Shown in pieces: positions 51,701 to 62,070 of a DNA stretch of 64,000 bases. This DNA comes from Onthophagus taurus. Taxonomy: Eukaryota > Arthropoda > Insecta > Coleoptera > Scarabaeidae. The notes under the pieces were generated by a model. That model was not told the origin of the DNA and did not search any database. It saw nothing but the letters and a program-made list of their open reading frames with translations. Position numbers and translations under genes: made by a program. The stretch is taken from the NCBI RefSeq assembly GCF_036711975.1, contig NC_091971.1:32805501-32869500 (forward strand), written 5' to 3'. Positions within the stretch are counted from its first letter, which is position 1. Each line of letters starts with the position of its first letter.

Positions 51701-51841
51701 ATTTAAATTGGATTGGTTATCGTAAACATAAAGACGAGAACTGATTTGATTAATTATCGGGTGCGTTCGTCGTTCATTGAATTGTTTTGAATCAAGTTTT
51801 GAATTTATTGAATTGTTGTTCTCTAGCGAAACTTGTTTCAG
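48743..51841 (-). CDS. Pol of the young gypsy element
   Basis: 1,032 codons from the frameshift point to the TAA, uninterrupted. Protease: [13 protein letters not shown] (before the first ATG, so only made by frameshift). [47 protein letters not shown] (catalytic). RNase [36 protein letters not shown]. Integrase: HSGIRST...CLNCQQAK zinc finger, [19 protein letters not shown] and GILERFHR (D, D, E), then a GPYKVIKK C-terminal module. All catalytic residues checked are present. This is the best-preserved mobile gene in the window. Confidence 0.95.
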   Translation of the reverse strand: MKQVSLENNNSINSKLDSKQFNERRTHPIINQISSRLYVYDNQSNLNFLIDTGADISVLPYKFFRKHKRDTISTLTAANGTPIITYGKKLLTLTLQLRRNFPHVFTIADVNKPIIGADFLNKFDIIVDIKNRRLIDNTTKLSSIGSIKKSFIPIPKLFSIETKFTSLVKSFPKLTSSPNFLSPIKHTTQHRIITNTHLPFCRPRRLDPIKFSIAKKEFEHMVSLGICRPSSSQVSSPLHMVPKKDSNDWRPCGDYRQLNLATIPDRYPLPHIHDFNLHLHGCTIFSKVDLVRAYHRVPVAEEDIPKTAISTPFGLFEFLRMPFGLKNAAQTFQRFMNEVLSGLDFIFVYLDDILVASKNEEDHLLHLSTLFERLTAYGINIQPSKCLFGVSSLDFLAHEISSEGIRPSQLKVKSINDFPKPTNLKELQRFLGMINYFHRFVPNFSEILRPLYNLATSLSSKTQLILWSQENSNSFVSAKSALANSIALAHPCPGAALHLTTDASDTAMGAVLSQAVDNFTAPLAFYSKKLTSTQSKYSTFDRELLAIYSAIKFFKHYLHGNHFTIFTDHKPLINSFFSLSDKTPRQTRYLNYITQFTSDIKFIKGDSNIVADALSRITIESLSSNYPSPEDIRAAQVKDEELNHLLRNQFSNNTPYQLSLQTVANTKCKVWCETSLTSHRIYIPKNLRKEIFDKFHNLTHSGIRSTLHNLKSRFFWPHMSRNIQLWTKACLNCQQAKVHRHIKSPPQNIPIPRGRFEHIHIDLIGPLSPSLGCTYILTVIDRFTRWPEAFPLKDITFSTIATTLLRHHFSRFGIPYTITHDRGKQFESKLFSQFNKILGIHQIHTSRYHPQSNGILERFHRTLKTAITASSSGKKWNDALPLILLGLRSTLKEDLGCTSAELVYGQTLRLPGEFFITSTSQVEIEPLLSNLRQSLSAIKPISSSFHCYSKPFIHKDLFNSNYVFVRIEGRRPSLNFSYDGPYKVIKKYEKTFKILRNNLHDTISIDRLKPAFILNDKLHDNYDNVNYVDTSE

Positions 51842-52788
51842 TTTTTTTGGTTCTGTGAAGATGATGAAAGATTTGTGTCTTTAAAGGAATTATAAAACAT
51901 ACATTCTTTTTCGCAGTTTCGTGCTTTATCGCCATACTTGGAATGATAATAACAGATATGGTTTTGACGTTGCCTGGAAGAACTTCTTGGACGAGGTGAT
52001 CGATACCTTAATATCTTACAATTATAGCAAAGATTTGTTGCTATGTCAGGTTCGTTAAGTCGAGCAGCAAGAGAGTTAATGCTCGTCTGGATATTTGATT
52101 GCCATTGATGAAGTTGTTGTGAGTTTTTATCAATAGAAACTGAAAGGTTATTTATGGCTTGTAATAATTGAGAAGTTGTATGCACATTGGAAGAGGACTC
52201 GTCGTTAATTTTGTTGACTTCAATTTTAGGAAAATGAGTCGTTGAAAAAGATAATGAATCCCAGATTTTATCGGCTATGTTAAGCAAATCATTGATGTCA
52301 TCTTTACCTGAAGACAATAACGCTACCGAGATAGTTTGGGGCAATCTTCTCTGCCAAAGTTTTAGCAATAAATTTGGACTTACGACTTGCGATCCACCGA
52401 CTGTCGATAACATACTCCTATAGAAATCAGATGGTTTTTGATCTCCCATCTGAGAGCCGGAAAGGAGATCATCAAGACGTTTCTCTTCACTTAGAGAAAG
52501 CCTATTGATCAAAGTGTTTTTTAAGTATAAGTATGAATCGATATCCGGTGGAGCATCTACGACGTCGTAAACAATCGAAACTATCTCGGTAGGTAAATGC
52601 GTAATTACCAAATTATATTTTGTTTTATCATTAGTTATTCTTGACAGGTTGAATTGCGCTTCAATTTGGTGAAACCATGCAGCAGGATTTGCATTCCAGA
52701 AGGGAGGCAATCTAATATTGGTGACAATGTCAACGCTTTGATCACCAGAAGTATTCATGATTGTGGTAGGATACTTATTTAGGTTCAA
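51838..52788 (-). CDS. Gag of the young gypsy element
   Basis: 316 residues. [20 protein letters not shown] near residue 27 and [17 protein letters not shown]-type and [10 protein letters not shown] blocks match the capsid region of gypsy Gag with the PAAWF signature. C-terminal basic stretch ([15 protein letters not shown]), then a variant zinc-binding motif [18 protein letters not shown]. It ends at TGA (51838-51840) immediately after the slippery heptamer. Open and apparently functional. The start ATG is the first in frame; another ATG is 11 codons downstream. Confidence 0.9.
   Translation of the reverse strand: MNLNKYPTTIMNTSGDQSVDIVTNIRLPPFWNANPAAWFHQIEAQFNLSRITNDKTKYNLVITHLPTEIVSIVYDVVDAPPDIDSYLYLKNTLINRLSLSEEKRLDDLLSGSQMGDQKPSDFYRSMLSTVGGSQVVSPNLLLKLWQRRLPQTISVALLSSGKDDINDLLNIADKIWDSLSFSTTHFPKIEVNKINDESSSNVHTTSQLLQAINNLSVSIDKNSQQLHQWQSNIQTSINSLAARLNEPDIATNLCYNCKILRYRSPRPRSSSRQRQNHICYYHSKYGDKARNCEKECMFYNSFKDTNLSSSSQNQKN
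51841..51847 (-). promoter_or_regulatory. -1 ribosomal frameshift heptamer (A AAA AAC)
   Basis: On the element strand gag reads CAA AAA AAC TGA; A_AAA_AAC is a canonical slippery heptamer, directly before the gag stop. The pol frame is exactly -1 and continues from CTG without a stop to 48743. Confidence 0.85.
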
Positions 52789-53115
52789 ATAATTATATTG
52801 CTGATCAACACTTATTAACCCTTATCAGTAATCGAAATACCTGCAATGTAGGTTTCGTCTCTAAAAATCCGGATGTAGACTCGTGGATGGTCGCTGGATA
52901 GGTATCACCAAGTCGTTGTGGTTGTGGAAAAATAGCAGGCTCGGTCACTGGTGCGAGGTTGGGGAGAATTGGATGAAGAAAACGACGAAGACAATTCCAA
53001 TTTACGTCAAATCTTTCACTTCTTTCTCCAAAACGTCGGGTTCTTATTGGTTCTTATAACTTAACGTTGGGTTACTTCTTTTTCGATGTCGGGGTAGTTC
53101 TTGTTCCCACCAATT

Positions 53116-53312
53116 TGTGGGAAGAGTCACCAATTTGTGGGACAATTTAAAAAGAGATTAAAACCAATTTTCGTTACAACGTGACTTGACTTTTTATTTT
53201 GTTATAATAATAATAATAAACAACACTTTTTGTATCACTATGGATTTACAATTTTTGTTTAAAAAAGAACTTATTACTATGATTTATATTTATAATTGTG
53301 GTGGTTGCCACA
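53116..53312 (-). repeat. LTR (5' LTR in element orientation)
   Basis: 197 bp, identical to 48282-48478 and followed by GACTG. The element-strand sequence just inside (AATTGGTGGGAACAAGAAC) holds TGG plus possible tRNA complementarity for a primer site; I could not name the tRNA. Confidence 0.95.
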
Positions 53313-54866
53313 GACTGCAACAAACTTCAAGGGATGATTCTTTAGTGAATTTTAAGGGTACTATCATATATGAACCATGGGCGACTTCTCTAAAAATGGC
53401 GGAAAATTTTGGTTTAATTCTTTTTTCTCAAAAACCATAAACGCTAGGAAAATGAAATTTGGGGAATATGTTTAACTCATAATAGAGCACGTTTTGGCCC
53501 TATTTGTACTTTCATCCTACCCTTCTAAACTACTAAACATAACCACCCCCTTTACATTTTTGCTAAAATTTTTCGTATGCAGATGATAAATACATTAGAA
53601 AAATTTTACATAGGTAGATGAAAGTATCCTAACACTTTTTTGTCTCTCTAAAATTTTCCCAAAAACGACTAATTTTTGAGAAAAAAAATAATAAAGCAAA
53701 CACTGCCCGTTGAACAACGGGGTTGTCGATCAAAAGTTGGAATGAATTTTTAATGAAAAAATCTTAGTGGGCTTTCCAATCTTTATCAGAAATATTTTTG
53801 ACGTTTAAATGTTAATGTTTTTCTTACTATTATTATTGTTTTTCAAATTAATTTTTGAATAAAGTTCTATCGCATTTATGCTCAAAATTTTAAAGAAAAT
53901 AATAACAATAGTAAGAAAACTGACATTTAAACGTCAAAAATATTTCTGACAAAGATTGCAAAGCCTACTAAGGTTTTTTCATTCAAAATTCATTCCAACT
54001 TTCGATTAACAACCCTACAGCTTCAAAGTTAGTGTTTGCTTAATTATTTTTTTTCTCAGAAATTATTAAATTTTCGAAGAACTTCAGAGAGATAAAAAAG
54101 TTTTAGAATAGTTTTACCTATCTAACTGAAATTTTTCCAATGTATTTATCATCTTCATAAAAAAAATCTAGGCATAAATTGAAAGGGGGTGGTTACGTTT
54201 AGTAGTTTAGAAGGGTAGGTTGAAAGTACAAATAGCATCAAAACGTGCCCTATTATGAGTTAAACATATTCCCTAAATTTCATTTTCCTAGCGTTTATGG
54301 TTTTCGAGAAAAAATTTCACTAAAGAATCACCCCATGAAGTTTGTTGCAGTCATTCAGATACACTCTGTATATATTTGTTATCAGAAGAAAATAGCAAAT
54401 TATTTTAGGTCATACCCAACTATGGTTTCCATTTAAAAAAATAAAGTTACGTCTAAAATCTCGAAAATAAAAGATGTGAAAAAAATTCTACCTACGCCTG
54501 TGAATTCTCGCGAAAACAAAAGACGATAGCTGTTCGGAGTTTTCGGCATTAACATTTTCTCGAAAAACGAAATCATGACATGTAAGCTACTTTTATTAAA
54601 GCTATCTCTTTTAGGTTCGGAGATAGCCTATGCGGACATCGAAATTGGGACCCTGTACATTGCTCAGAAAGACCACTTTACCTGCAACGGTTAACAAACT
54701 TCTTGCGTTAACTTTGGTACTTTGAAGATATTGACGTAAAACTTGGTTATATTTCGTTTTATGACATCCAGACTTTAATTGCAAAAGATGGAATTTGAAT
54801 TCAAAAATTTATCGTCAATTATACCTTACGGGGACACAATCCGGGGACACACTGTATGCCGATTTA

Positions 54867-54928
54867 AAAACAAATGAAAACACAATCAATATTATTACAT
54901 AATTATTAGGCAAATAAATCAATTTATC
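54867..54928 (+). repeat. Short segment shared with 44946-45004
   Basis: AACAAATGAAAACACAATCA and the following ATATTATTACATAATTATTA are repeated with few differences, then CAATTTATC. Origin unknown; possibly the edge of an older dispersed repeat. Confidence 0.55.
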
Positions 54929-55226
54929 ACCTACGGCGATATCTTCCAAAAGATCCAATTGATAAAAGAAGATTAATAAAGTTAAATAATAATATCCAAT
55001 AAGAAAAGGAAACATTGGCAAGAAGAAACGAATTACAGTAAAGTGAACATGCAAAGTATTTCAGAACAAGCAAACATTTAAAAAAAAGTGTAGTGTGACG
55101 AGACTTGACGAGAGAATATAGGTGAGCAAGGGATACCCTAAAAGATGGAAGGCTAGAAGCATTGCGAATGACACCAGGAGGATTGTCGCAGAGTAAAATC
55201 GCTTGCAATGTAAAAGACTTATGATA
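54929..55226. other. Unassigned spacer, weak coding-like text
   Basis: The plus strand reads DPIDKRRLIKLNN and DTLKDGRLEALRMTPGGLSQSK between stops, which looks like decayed coding, but no family was recognised. Confidence 0.3.
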
Positions 55227-55560
55227 AGTATTGGTGTTACGTATTGGGAAAATGAGTAACGAATCGAAATTAAAGCATATAAATAGCCCCAGAAGATGGA
55301 CTTATACTCTTTGATTATTAAACTCTTACGATTTGCACTATCAGGAACCATTATTCCTGAGAGTGCAAATCTTGGTGTAATAGCCATTGAAAGTTCCTTT
55401 TTTGATTAATTTTCTTTTTGAAAGAAAATTGTAATTTAAGGTAAGAACTTTTATGTTTTAATTTTTAGGTGTAATTTAGTAAATGTCTAAATTTAAAATA
55501 AATTATCCATTTTAAAAAATATGAAGAAAATAAATAAACTTATATACTTCTCTTAGTAAT
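55217..55560 (+). repeat. Duplicated block D, copy 1
   Basis: Matches 58223-58530 at about 95%, including TTGGGAAAATGAGTAACGAA, CATATAAATAGCCCCAGA and TGTCTAAATTTAAAATAAAT. It contains a GCACT(A/C)TCAGGAA...TTCCTGAGAGTGC hairpin whose loop is inverted relative to copy 2. Confidence 0.8.
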
Positions 55561-55585
55561 TGTAATTTAATGATTTTCAGTAGAA

Positions 55586-55775
55586 ATGGAGGAAATCAGA
55601 TCAAAAAGAAGTGAAGTTTGGATTCATTTTTCGCAAGTGTCTTGATTGAGGAATTGTCAAGTGCAACATATGCGGTTCCAGATATTCATATAAAGGAGGC
55701 TCAACGTCAAATTAAAAAAAAAACATCTGCAAATTCAATATCACACGTTTCTGCTCAAACATACATCTGAAACTT
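55586..55775 (+). pseudogene. BED zinc-finger exon remnant
   Basis: After a TTTTCAG-type acceptor (near 55578) the text reads RSKRSEVWIHFSQV, then in a shifted frame IVKCNICGSRYSYKGGSTSN and, shifted again, a His block. EVW.HF, C..C, GSTSNL and H....H form the BED finger of hAT transposases and ZBED proteins. Frame breaks and a stop make it a relic; no hAT catalytic domain found nearby. Confidence 0.6.
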
Positions 55776-56043
55776 CATCAGTATGGTCAAGTTCAGGAAG
55801 TATTAAAAGTAAATATTAAATTGCTAGATCTTTTTAACATAGAAAAAATTTAAATTAAGAGTAGTAGACCCAGTGTGTCAAGTTAATTTATTTACGGTTG
55901 ATAGTTACACTAAAATGTCAAATTATAAAAGTGAAGTCTAAAAAAATTGTATCAATTACATCATCCGAACCGAAAGATGTGTTGGTATTACGGCTTTTTC
56001 TTTTATGACAGGTTTTAGCCTTATGTAAGTATTGGTGTTATAT
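55776..56043. other. Unassigned spacer
   Basis: No coding or repeat ends recognised between the BED remnant and the foldback at 56044. Confidence 0.35.
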
Positions 56044-56053
56044 AGGTTGTCCC

Positions 56054-56251
56054 AACAATTTCGTGTTCAATCACATAAATTCAATTAATCTTTTATTCTG
56101 AGTATACAACTTCTACTACAAGTTGGATTTCCAATTTTATTCAATTCATTCATAAATGATGTTTTTCTCGTTTGCCGTTAGAGGCAGCACGAGCTAGAGC
56201 AACCCAACTCGACCGGTTGGATAACTATGTATATCTATAAACAAGGCTAGA
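56054..56251 (-). repeat. Dispersed 198-bp repeat C, copy 2
   Basis: Nearly identical to 42555-42752, with AATAAA on the minus strand; sits inside the left arm of the foldback element. Confidence 0.65.
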
Positions 56252-57057
56252 GGTTTGGGAAAGAAATCCTTATAGGCAAAGTGGCTAAGAGAAATAGCTG
56301 GAAATTATTTTGAACTTCGTAATTCGACCGCTAGGGGGCGTAACTGCCATTGAGAAACATAAAATTCCCGCTATCTCAGAAACTTAGAAGATAAGCTATA
56401 ATTTTGACAACATCATTTAATAGCCTGGAAAATACCGCTTCGCTTTTGTTTTCCGATATTTCTCATATCTGTCATAATAAGGGAGGGGGAGGCCAATGCA
56501 TTTTCATATGTTTACATTTTAATATCTCCTGGACCATTCAACCGATTTGAATATTTTCGGTGTTGTTTGAAAGAGCATTTTATGCTCTTTTTAAAGATAT
56601 TTTCAGTAAGACCGTCTGCTTTAAAACAAATGAGCTAGAGTACGTTATCTGCAGCGATTACATATTTTTGTGATTTTTGAAGAAAAGTTAAATGGAACGA
56701 TACTATTTACTTCACAGACCCTAAGTCACCTTAAAATTTGCTAAATTTTAGTGAAAACCGCATCTCGATATCGCCACTAGTTCTCGAGTTATAGAAGAAA
56801 ATGTTAAAAACTCGAGTGCCATCAATCGGATCCAGTTACCTCATCGAGAAAAACAAATCACATAACCATGGTAACTGTAAACATGTCATTTACTAACGCA
56901 GAAGCGTATGATAGAGCGAATGATGATTTATTTTCAATGTTTCGAATACGATGCAACTGCATGGCAAAAATGTGCAATGCAATTACGACAAAGAAAGACA
57001 TTTTTCTCTAGAAGTGTTTTTAAGATTGACTTAGCGATTACGGAAAACTGGCAACAT

Positions 57058-57360
57058 CTATTCAACATCTATATGAATTCGTAAATCACATTGGTGCGCA
57101 ATGCGATCCCACATAATCTGGGAACTCCGAAAACAATTGTCCACAAGATTCCTCAAGGGAATAATATCTCCTCCATATTGTTTTACATCAGGCCTTAACA
57201 GATTATGATAACAGACTGAACAATTATCATTGACTTTTAAATATGATTTGGGTAAATTCAAACCTTTTATCACAAATGCCATGGATACATGAAGCATCTC
57301 TCCACAAGCTGGTGTAAACTTGCATAGTATGTATTCTTCGTTCGAGCAAAACCCACATTG
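57058..57360 (-). pseudogene. Cys-rich coding fragment in foldback loop
   Basis: Minus strand, open over about 100 codons: QCGFCSNEEYILCKFTPACGE, then MAFVIKGLNLPKSYLKVND, then NCSVCYHNLLRPDVKQYGGD and WDRIAHQCDLRIHIDVE. CxxC pairs suggest a zinc-binding fold. The ATG version is 57058-57297. It could be a captured host exon or a relic of the element's own protein; not recognised. Confidence 0.45.
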
Positions 57361-58222
57361 CTTTCACCCCTTTATCTAAATTATTTTACTATTGGGTAGA
57401 CTAAACGACCTGACTTTTCAAGAAAAACCAATTACCAGGGAAAATATGACAAAACACTAAATGCCGGTAGAAACGTGTCTAGGGCCGAGACCTAAACAGT
57501 GTTTTTTTTTTCGTCGAAACTAGATTCAATAAATGCATCGAGGTTTATGGAAGGCATTTCGAACATTAGTGAGCTGTTTTTGTCAAAAATTTAAGTAATT
57601 CTAAGTGTTTTGGTTTATTTTGTTTTATTATCATTATTGACGTTTCATTGATCGGTTGGCTTTTAAACATTATTTAGCAAATTTTATGGTGATTAAGGGT
57701 CTGTGAAGTAAATAGCACCGTTCCATTTAACTTTCTTTCAAAAATCACAAACATATGTAACCGCTGCAGATAACGCCCTTTAGCTTATTTGTTTTAAACC
57801 AAGCGGTCATACTGAAAATATCCTTTAAAAGAGCATGAAATGCTCTTTCAAACAAGACCAAAAATATTCAAATCAGTTGAATGGTCCAGGAGATATTAAA
57901 ATGTAAACATTTGAAAACGCATTGGCCTCCCCCTCCCTTATTATGACAGATATGAGAAATATTGCAAAACAAAAGCGATGCGGTATTATCCAAGCTACTA
58001 AATGATGTTGTCAAAGTTATAATTCATCGTCTAACTTTCTGAGATAGCGGGAATTTTATGTTTCTCAATGGCAGTTACGCCCCCTAGCGGTCGAATTACG
58101 AACTTCAAAATAATTTCCAGCTATTTCTCTTGCCCACTTTGCTTATAAGGATCTTTTTCTCAAACCTATAGGCCTTACCGTTGTCGAGATACAGCCGCTC
58201 CGTACCCTTAACGGGATACCTG

Positions 58223-58530
58223 TATATTGGGAAAATGAGTAACGAATCTAAATTAAAGCATATAAATAGCCCCAGACGATGGAATTATACTCTTTGATTA
58301 TTAAACTCTTACGATTTGCACTCTCAGGAATAATGGTTCCTGAGAGTGCAGTACCTTGGTGTAATAGCACTAATAGCCATTGAAAGTTTCTTTTTTGATT
58401 AATTTTCTTTTTGAAAGAAAATTGTAACTTAAGGTAAGAACTTTTATGTTTTAATTTTTAGGTGTAATTTAGTAAATGTCTAAATTTAAAATAAATTATC
58501 CATTTTAAAAAATATGAAGAAATAGTTATT
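58223..58530 (+). repeat. Duplicated block D, copy 2 (right part)
   Basis: Continues the block after the foldback insertion; matches 55227-55560 until AATATGAAGAAA, where the two diverge. The hairpin loop at 58318-58350 is the reverse complement of copy 1. Confidence 0.8.
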
Positions 58531-58711
58531 TATCTACGACTGCTTGGATAAGTCATGATTACCGCACTCATTTGAGGTGATTTGAGTTACGTAATGAAGT
58601 TCATTACCACACCGGTTTCATTACGTAACGCATTTTTAGCCTAATCAGAACAGACTTAATTTATTGAAACGAGCAACAATACAAAAGAAAAAGTGCTATC
58701 TACTTACAGAG

Positions 58712-58950
58712 AAACAAACTCGCGTAATTACACGACTCGGTCTACGACCTCGTCGTGCAATTCTCTACGCTCGTACTGTAATTATGTTTCTAGCCCACTT
58801 GTAATATAATAGTTATTTATATGTTTCTAGTCCACTTGTAATATAATAGTTACTTATATTACAAGTAGGCTAGAAACATAATTACAGTACGAGTGTGGAG
58901 AATTGCACGACGAGGTTGTAGACCGAGTCGTGTAATCACACGAGTATATA
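58712..58950. mobile_element. 240-bp palindromic MITE
   Basis: Arms GTGTAATTACACGACTCGGT and complement meet near 58832, with TAGTTATTTATATGTTTCTAG internal repeats. The direct repeat TATCTACGACTGCT occurs at 58540 and again at 58946. Confidence 0.65.
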
Positions 58951-59938
58951 TCTACGACTGCTAAAAATTACTAAAAAATCAATTTCTTTAGAAAAGTCTA
59001 TTTGACATTTATAAAAATATTTTGAAATGATTGGTGACAATTTTGAATTGTCAGTTTCAACAACACGTTTACTCATCTGGAATAAGTGTTTTGAAATGTA
59101 AAAACATAACAATTAATGTTTATAATAAATAGTATTGTTTCTCTCTAACAAGGGAAGTATCAGAACTGTCCCTCACCGATTTTGTTGAAATTTGGTACAG
59201 CGATAGTATGGCCAAAAATAAGGTTTACGTATTTTTTTATACGTGCTAATAAAGCCCCTGGGGCGAGTTATAAGGGTTAGAAATCGGGGCGAAATATATA
59301 CCGGGTGTCCCTCAAAAGTGGCTCACCCCCATATTTTTCTTTATAATTGGTGATATAAGAAAACCATTTGGAATGCATAGTTAGGTCGCTAAAACGGATT
59401 ATTACGACATGAAATCATTTTTTTTATACTTCCGGTTATACCGGATGTGAGTACTAATTTCGCAATTTTTTTGAATCTATAATTTTTTTTTCTTCACTTG
59501 GGTTGATAGTATAATTTCACATAACTTCTACTTGAAAAAATTTTCACGATCGCTTATAATTTTTGAAAAAAAAATTATTTTCGTTATTTTATAACGTTTT
59601 AGTACCTTCGGAAAATGTATTACAACTTTTGACGCATATTAACCTAGCTACGGTTAATAGTATAAACTACGCTATGTCCCTCTTGATTTGCTATTTCTCG
59701 AGCAGTGATCACTGCTATGCTTTAGTCAGTGGTTCTTTTTTAATAATGGTGTATTAAATTAGTTTTAAAAGAAAAACGCGATCAAACAATTAAGTTTAAT
59801 TCAATTATTTTAGATTTTTTATTTTTTTCTTTATTTTTTGTTCTTTTACACTAAATGTTCTGTAGCTGATAGTAACTTACAATGTCCATTGTACATTATA
59901 ATTTGGATTGTTTACTTTATTTTGGTTAAAACCTCTCA

Positions 59939-61843
59939 CAAGGGAAGTGTCACAACTGTGTCTCACCGATTTCGATGCAATTTGGTACAGTCATAGAATG
60001 GGCCAAAATAAGGTTCGTACATTTTTTTATACGTGCGGTAAAAGCCCTTGGGGCGAGTTATAGGGGTTGAAAGTTTGGAGAAAAAGTACGTTTTCACTTA
60101 TATTTTAAAAATGAAAAGTGCTATCAAAATTTGGTAAATTGTAACTGATATTCATTTTAAAAGAGCTTTCTTTTGATGTATCACACATATACCAGAGGGT
60201 TAAGAAGGGCGAACTACCCCTATTTTTTTGGAATTATTTAAAAACCACCCTATCGATTTTGGCGGCATTAAGTATACTTCCAGCACGTTCAAAAATATTA
60301 GTTAAGGGTTTTTTCCCATTCGCTCTAGATCATCCCCAGCGAAGTTACGGGGGTTAACATGTAACCACTTTTCGTAAGAATGATGTGATAAAATTGTCAG
60401 GTATTTTGAAAATACTTTAACAAAACCGTAAATTAGTCGCACAATAAAATGTTTAATGTAAAATAAGGCATAATACACCATTTAGGGGTGGTTGGGGTTA
60501 ACCACCCCCTTAAAAATTAATTCTATCCCGGGCATTACTTGTTGATTACGGCGAAATTTGGTACTGTGTTTGTTTTATATTTGAAGTAAAAATTTTTGAA
60601 AATGGTTATAAGGGTTACAAATTAGGGGTAGTTTTTTGTTTATACCTCGAAGATGAAAACTGCCATCGTAACTGTGGTATTGTTTTTTAAAAATCTATCT
60701 ATCGATGTTCCACGAGGTAAACTACCCTCATTTTCTTTAAATAATAAATATAAAACTACTAGATAAATAAGATATTTTATTTATTTATGAGTTAAAAAGC
60801 AACTGACAAAAAAAATAGTTCAATATACCAAAGAAGTTTATTCTACATTACTAATTGACGTTTTTTATGTATTATATTAATTAAAATTGAATTCAATTAT
60901 ATTAATTGAACATAAAAAACGTCAATTAGTAATGTAGAATAAACTTCTTTGGTATATTGAACTATTTTTTTTTGTCAGTTGCTTTTTAACTCATAAATAA
61001 ATAAAATATCTTATTTATCTAGTAGTTTTATATTTATTATTTAAAGAAAATGAGGGTAGTTTACCTCGTGGAACATCGATAGATAGATTTTTAAAAAACA
61101 ATACCACAGTTACGATGGCAGTTTTCATCTTCGAGGTATAAACAAAAAACTACCCCTAATTTGTAACCCTTATAACCATTTTCAAAAATTTTTACTTCAA
61201 ATATAAAACAAACACAGTACCAAATTTCGCCGTAATCGACAAATAACGCCCGGGATAGAATTAATTTTTAAGGGGGTGGATAACCCCAACAACCCCTATA
61301 TGGTGTATTATGCCTTATTTTACACTAAACATTTTATTGTGCGACTAATTTACGGTTTTGTTTAAAGTATTTTCAAAATACCTGACAATTTTATCACATC
61401 ATTCTTACGAAAAGTGCTTACATGTTAACCCCCGTAACTTCGCTGGGGTTGATCTAGGGCGAATGGGAAAAAACCCTTAACTAATATTTTTGAACGCACT
61501 AGAAGTATACTTAATGCCGCCAAAATCGATAGGGTGGTTTTTAAATAATTCCAAAAAAATAGGGGTAGTTCGCCCTTTTTAACCCTCTGCTATATGTGTG
61601 ACACATCAAAAGAAAGCTCTTTTAAAATGAATATCAGTTACAATTTACCAAATTTTGATAGCACTTTTCGTTTTCAAAATATAAGTGAAAACGTACTTTT
61701 TCTCCAAACTTTCAACCCCTATAACTCGCCCCAGGGGCTTTTACCGCACGTATAAAAAAATGTGCGAACCTTATTTTGGCCCATTCTATGACTGTACCAA
61801 ATTGCATCGAAATCGGTGAGACACAGTTGTGACACTTCCCTTG
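59939..61843. mobile_element. Foldback L4, CAAGGGAAG family, perfect-looking
   Basis: 1,905 bp made of two ~950-bp arms meeting near 60890 (AATTGAATTCAATT-type centre). Tips CAAGGGAAGTGTCACAACTG; flanked by TCA on both sides. The arms agree to about 97% by eye. Same family as L2, in which it is indirectly nested. Non-coding. Confidence 0.88.
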
Positions 61844-61845
61844 TC

Positions 61846-62070
61846 AGATCACCTGACCTCACACCTTTAGATTCTTTTTATGGGGCAAAATCAAAAATGA
61901 GCTGTATAATACACCAGTAAGGTCTCGTGAGGTATTAGAAAATAAATCGAGTTAGAAATTGTATTACCTAAATATCTCCGCAGGAATAACGTCGAGTCGT
62001 TAGATCGACAATACGCAAGATACAATTATGTCAAAATCGAGACAGGAGCATTTTGAAAATTTAGAAAATT
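61846..62070 (+). pseudogene. Mariner transposase C-terminal remnant in L3
   Basis: Begins RSPDLTPLDSFYGA and continues in broken frames (SKMSCIIHQ, CITISPQE-type text) to SIRKIQLCQNRDRS. Only this end remains. Confidence 0.65.

Larger units (their letters stand above)
48282..53312 (-). mobile_element. Intact Ty3/gypsy LTR retrotransposon, young
   Basis: 5,031 bp. Two 197-bp LTRs (TGTGGGAAGAG...GGTTGCCACA on the plus strand) look identical base for base, and the insertion is flanked by the 5-bp duplication GACTG. Minus-strand gag and pol are both open. Identical LTRs mean recent insertion. No env. The gag type and lack of env suggest a CsRn1/Kabuki-like lineage, which is tentative. Confidence 0.95.
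48261..54368. mobile_element. Foldback MITE split by an LTR retrotransposon
   Basis: TA-flanked tips CAAGGTGTATCTGAATGACTG (left) and CAGTCATTCAGATACACTCTG (right). The arms, 53318-53860 and about 53840-54347, pair through AGCAAACACT, TTTGACGTTTAAATGT and CATAACCACCCCCTTT. The LTR element 48282-53312 is inserted only 21 bp inside the left tip. Confidence 0.87.
47950..54655 (-). mobile_element. Partial second copy of M2, inverted, in M3
   Basis: 47950-48260 matches the reverse complement of 13650-13255 (start of the transposase and the self-inverted segment), and 54369-54655 matches the reverse complement of the M2 left arm, ending CCCTG|TA. Only the 5' part of M2 is present. The foldback 48261-54368 split it at a TATA site that is intact in M2 (13256-13263). 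Confidence 0.8.
46631..54854 (-). mobile_element. Mariner-like element M3, host of a four-level nest
   Basis: TA-flanked; tips CAGTGTGTCCCCGGATTGTG on both ends, about 190-bp arms that repeat GGACACAATCC. The transposase lies at 47009-47745 (minus). The right arm begins at 54656, directly after the inserted M2 copy. Without the inserts the element is about 1.5 kb. Confidence 0.85.
56044..58222. mobile_element. Foldback element with coding fragment in its loop
   Basis: Right tip GGGATACCTG|TATA, left tip TATAGGTTGTCCC. Arms of about 480 bp (56252-56740 and 57680-58170) share CGACCGCTAGGGGGCGTAAC and GGAGGGGGAGGCCAATGCAT. The outer part of the left arm is replaced by repeat C (56054-56251). 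It is inserted in duplicated block D copy 2, since TAAGTATTGGTGTTA and TTGGGAAAATG flank it. Confidence 0.78.

Noticed and set aside
53101-53115. Named tRNA primer for the young gypsy element
   Set aside because: TGGTGGGAAC follows the LTR, but I could not match it reliably to a specific tRNA 3' end.
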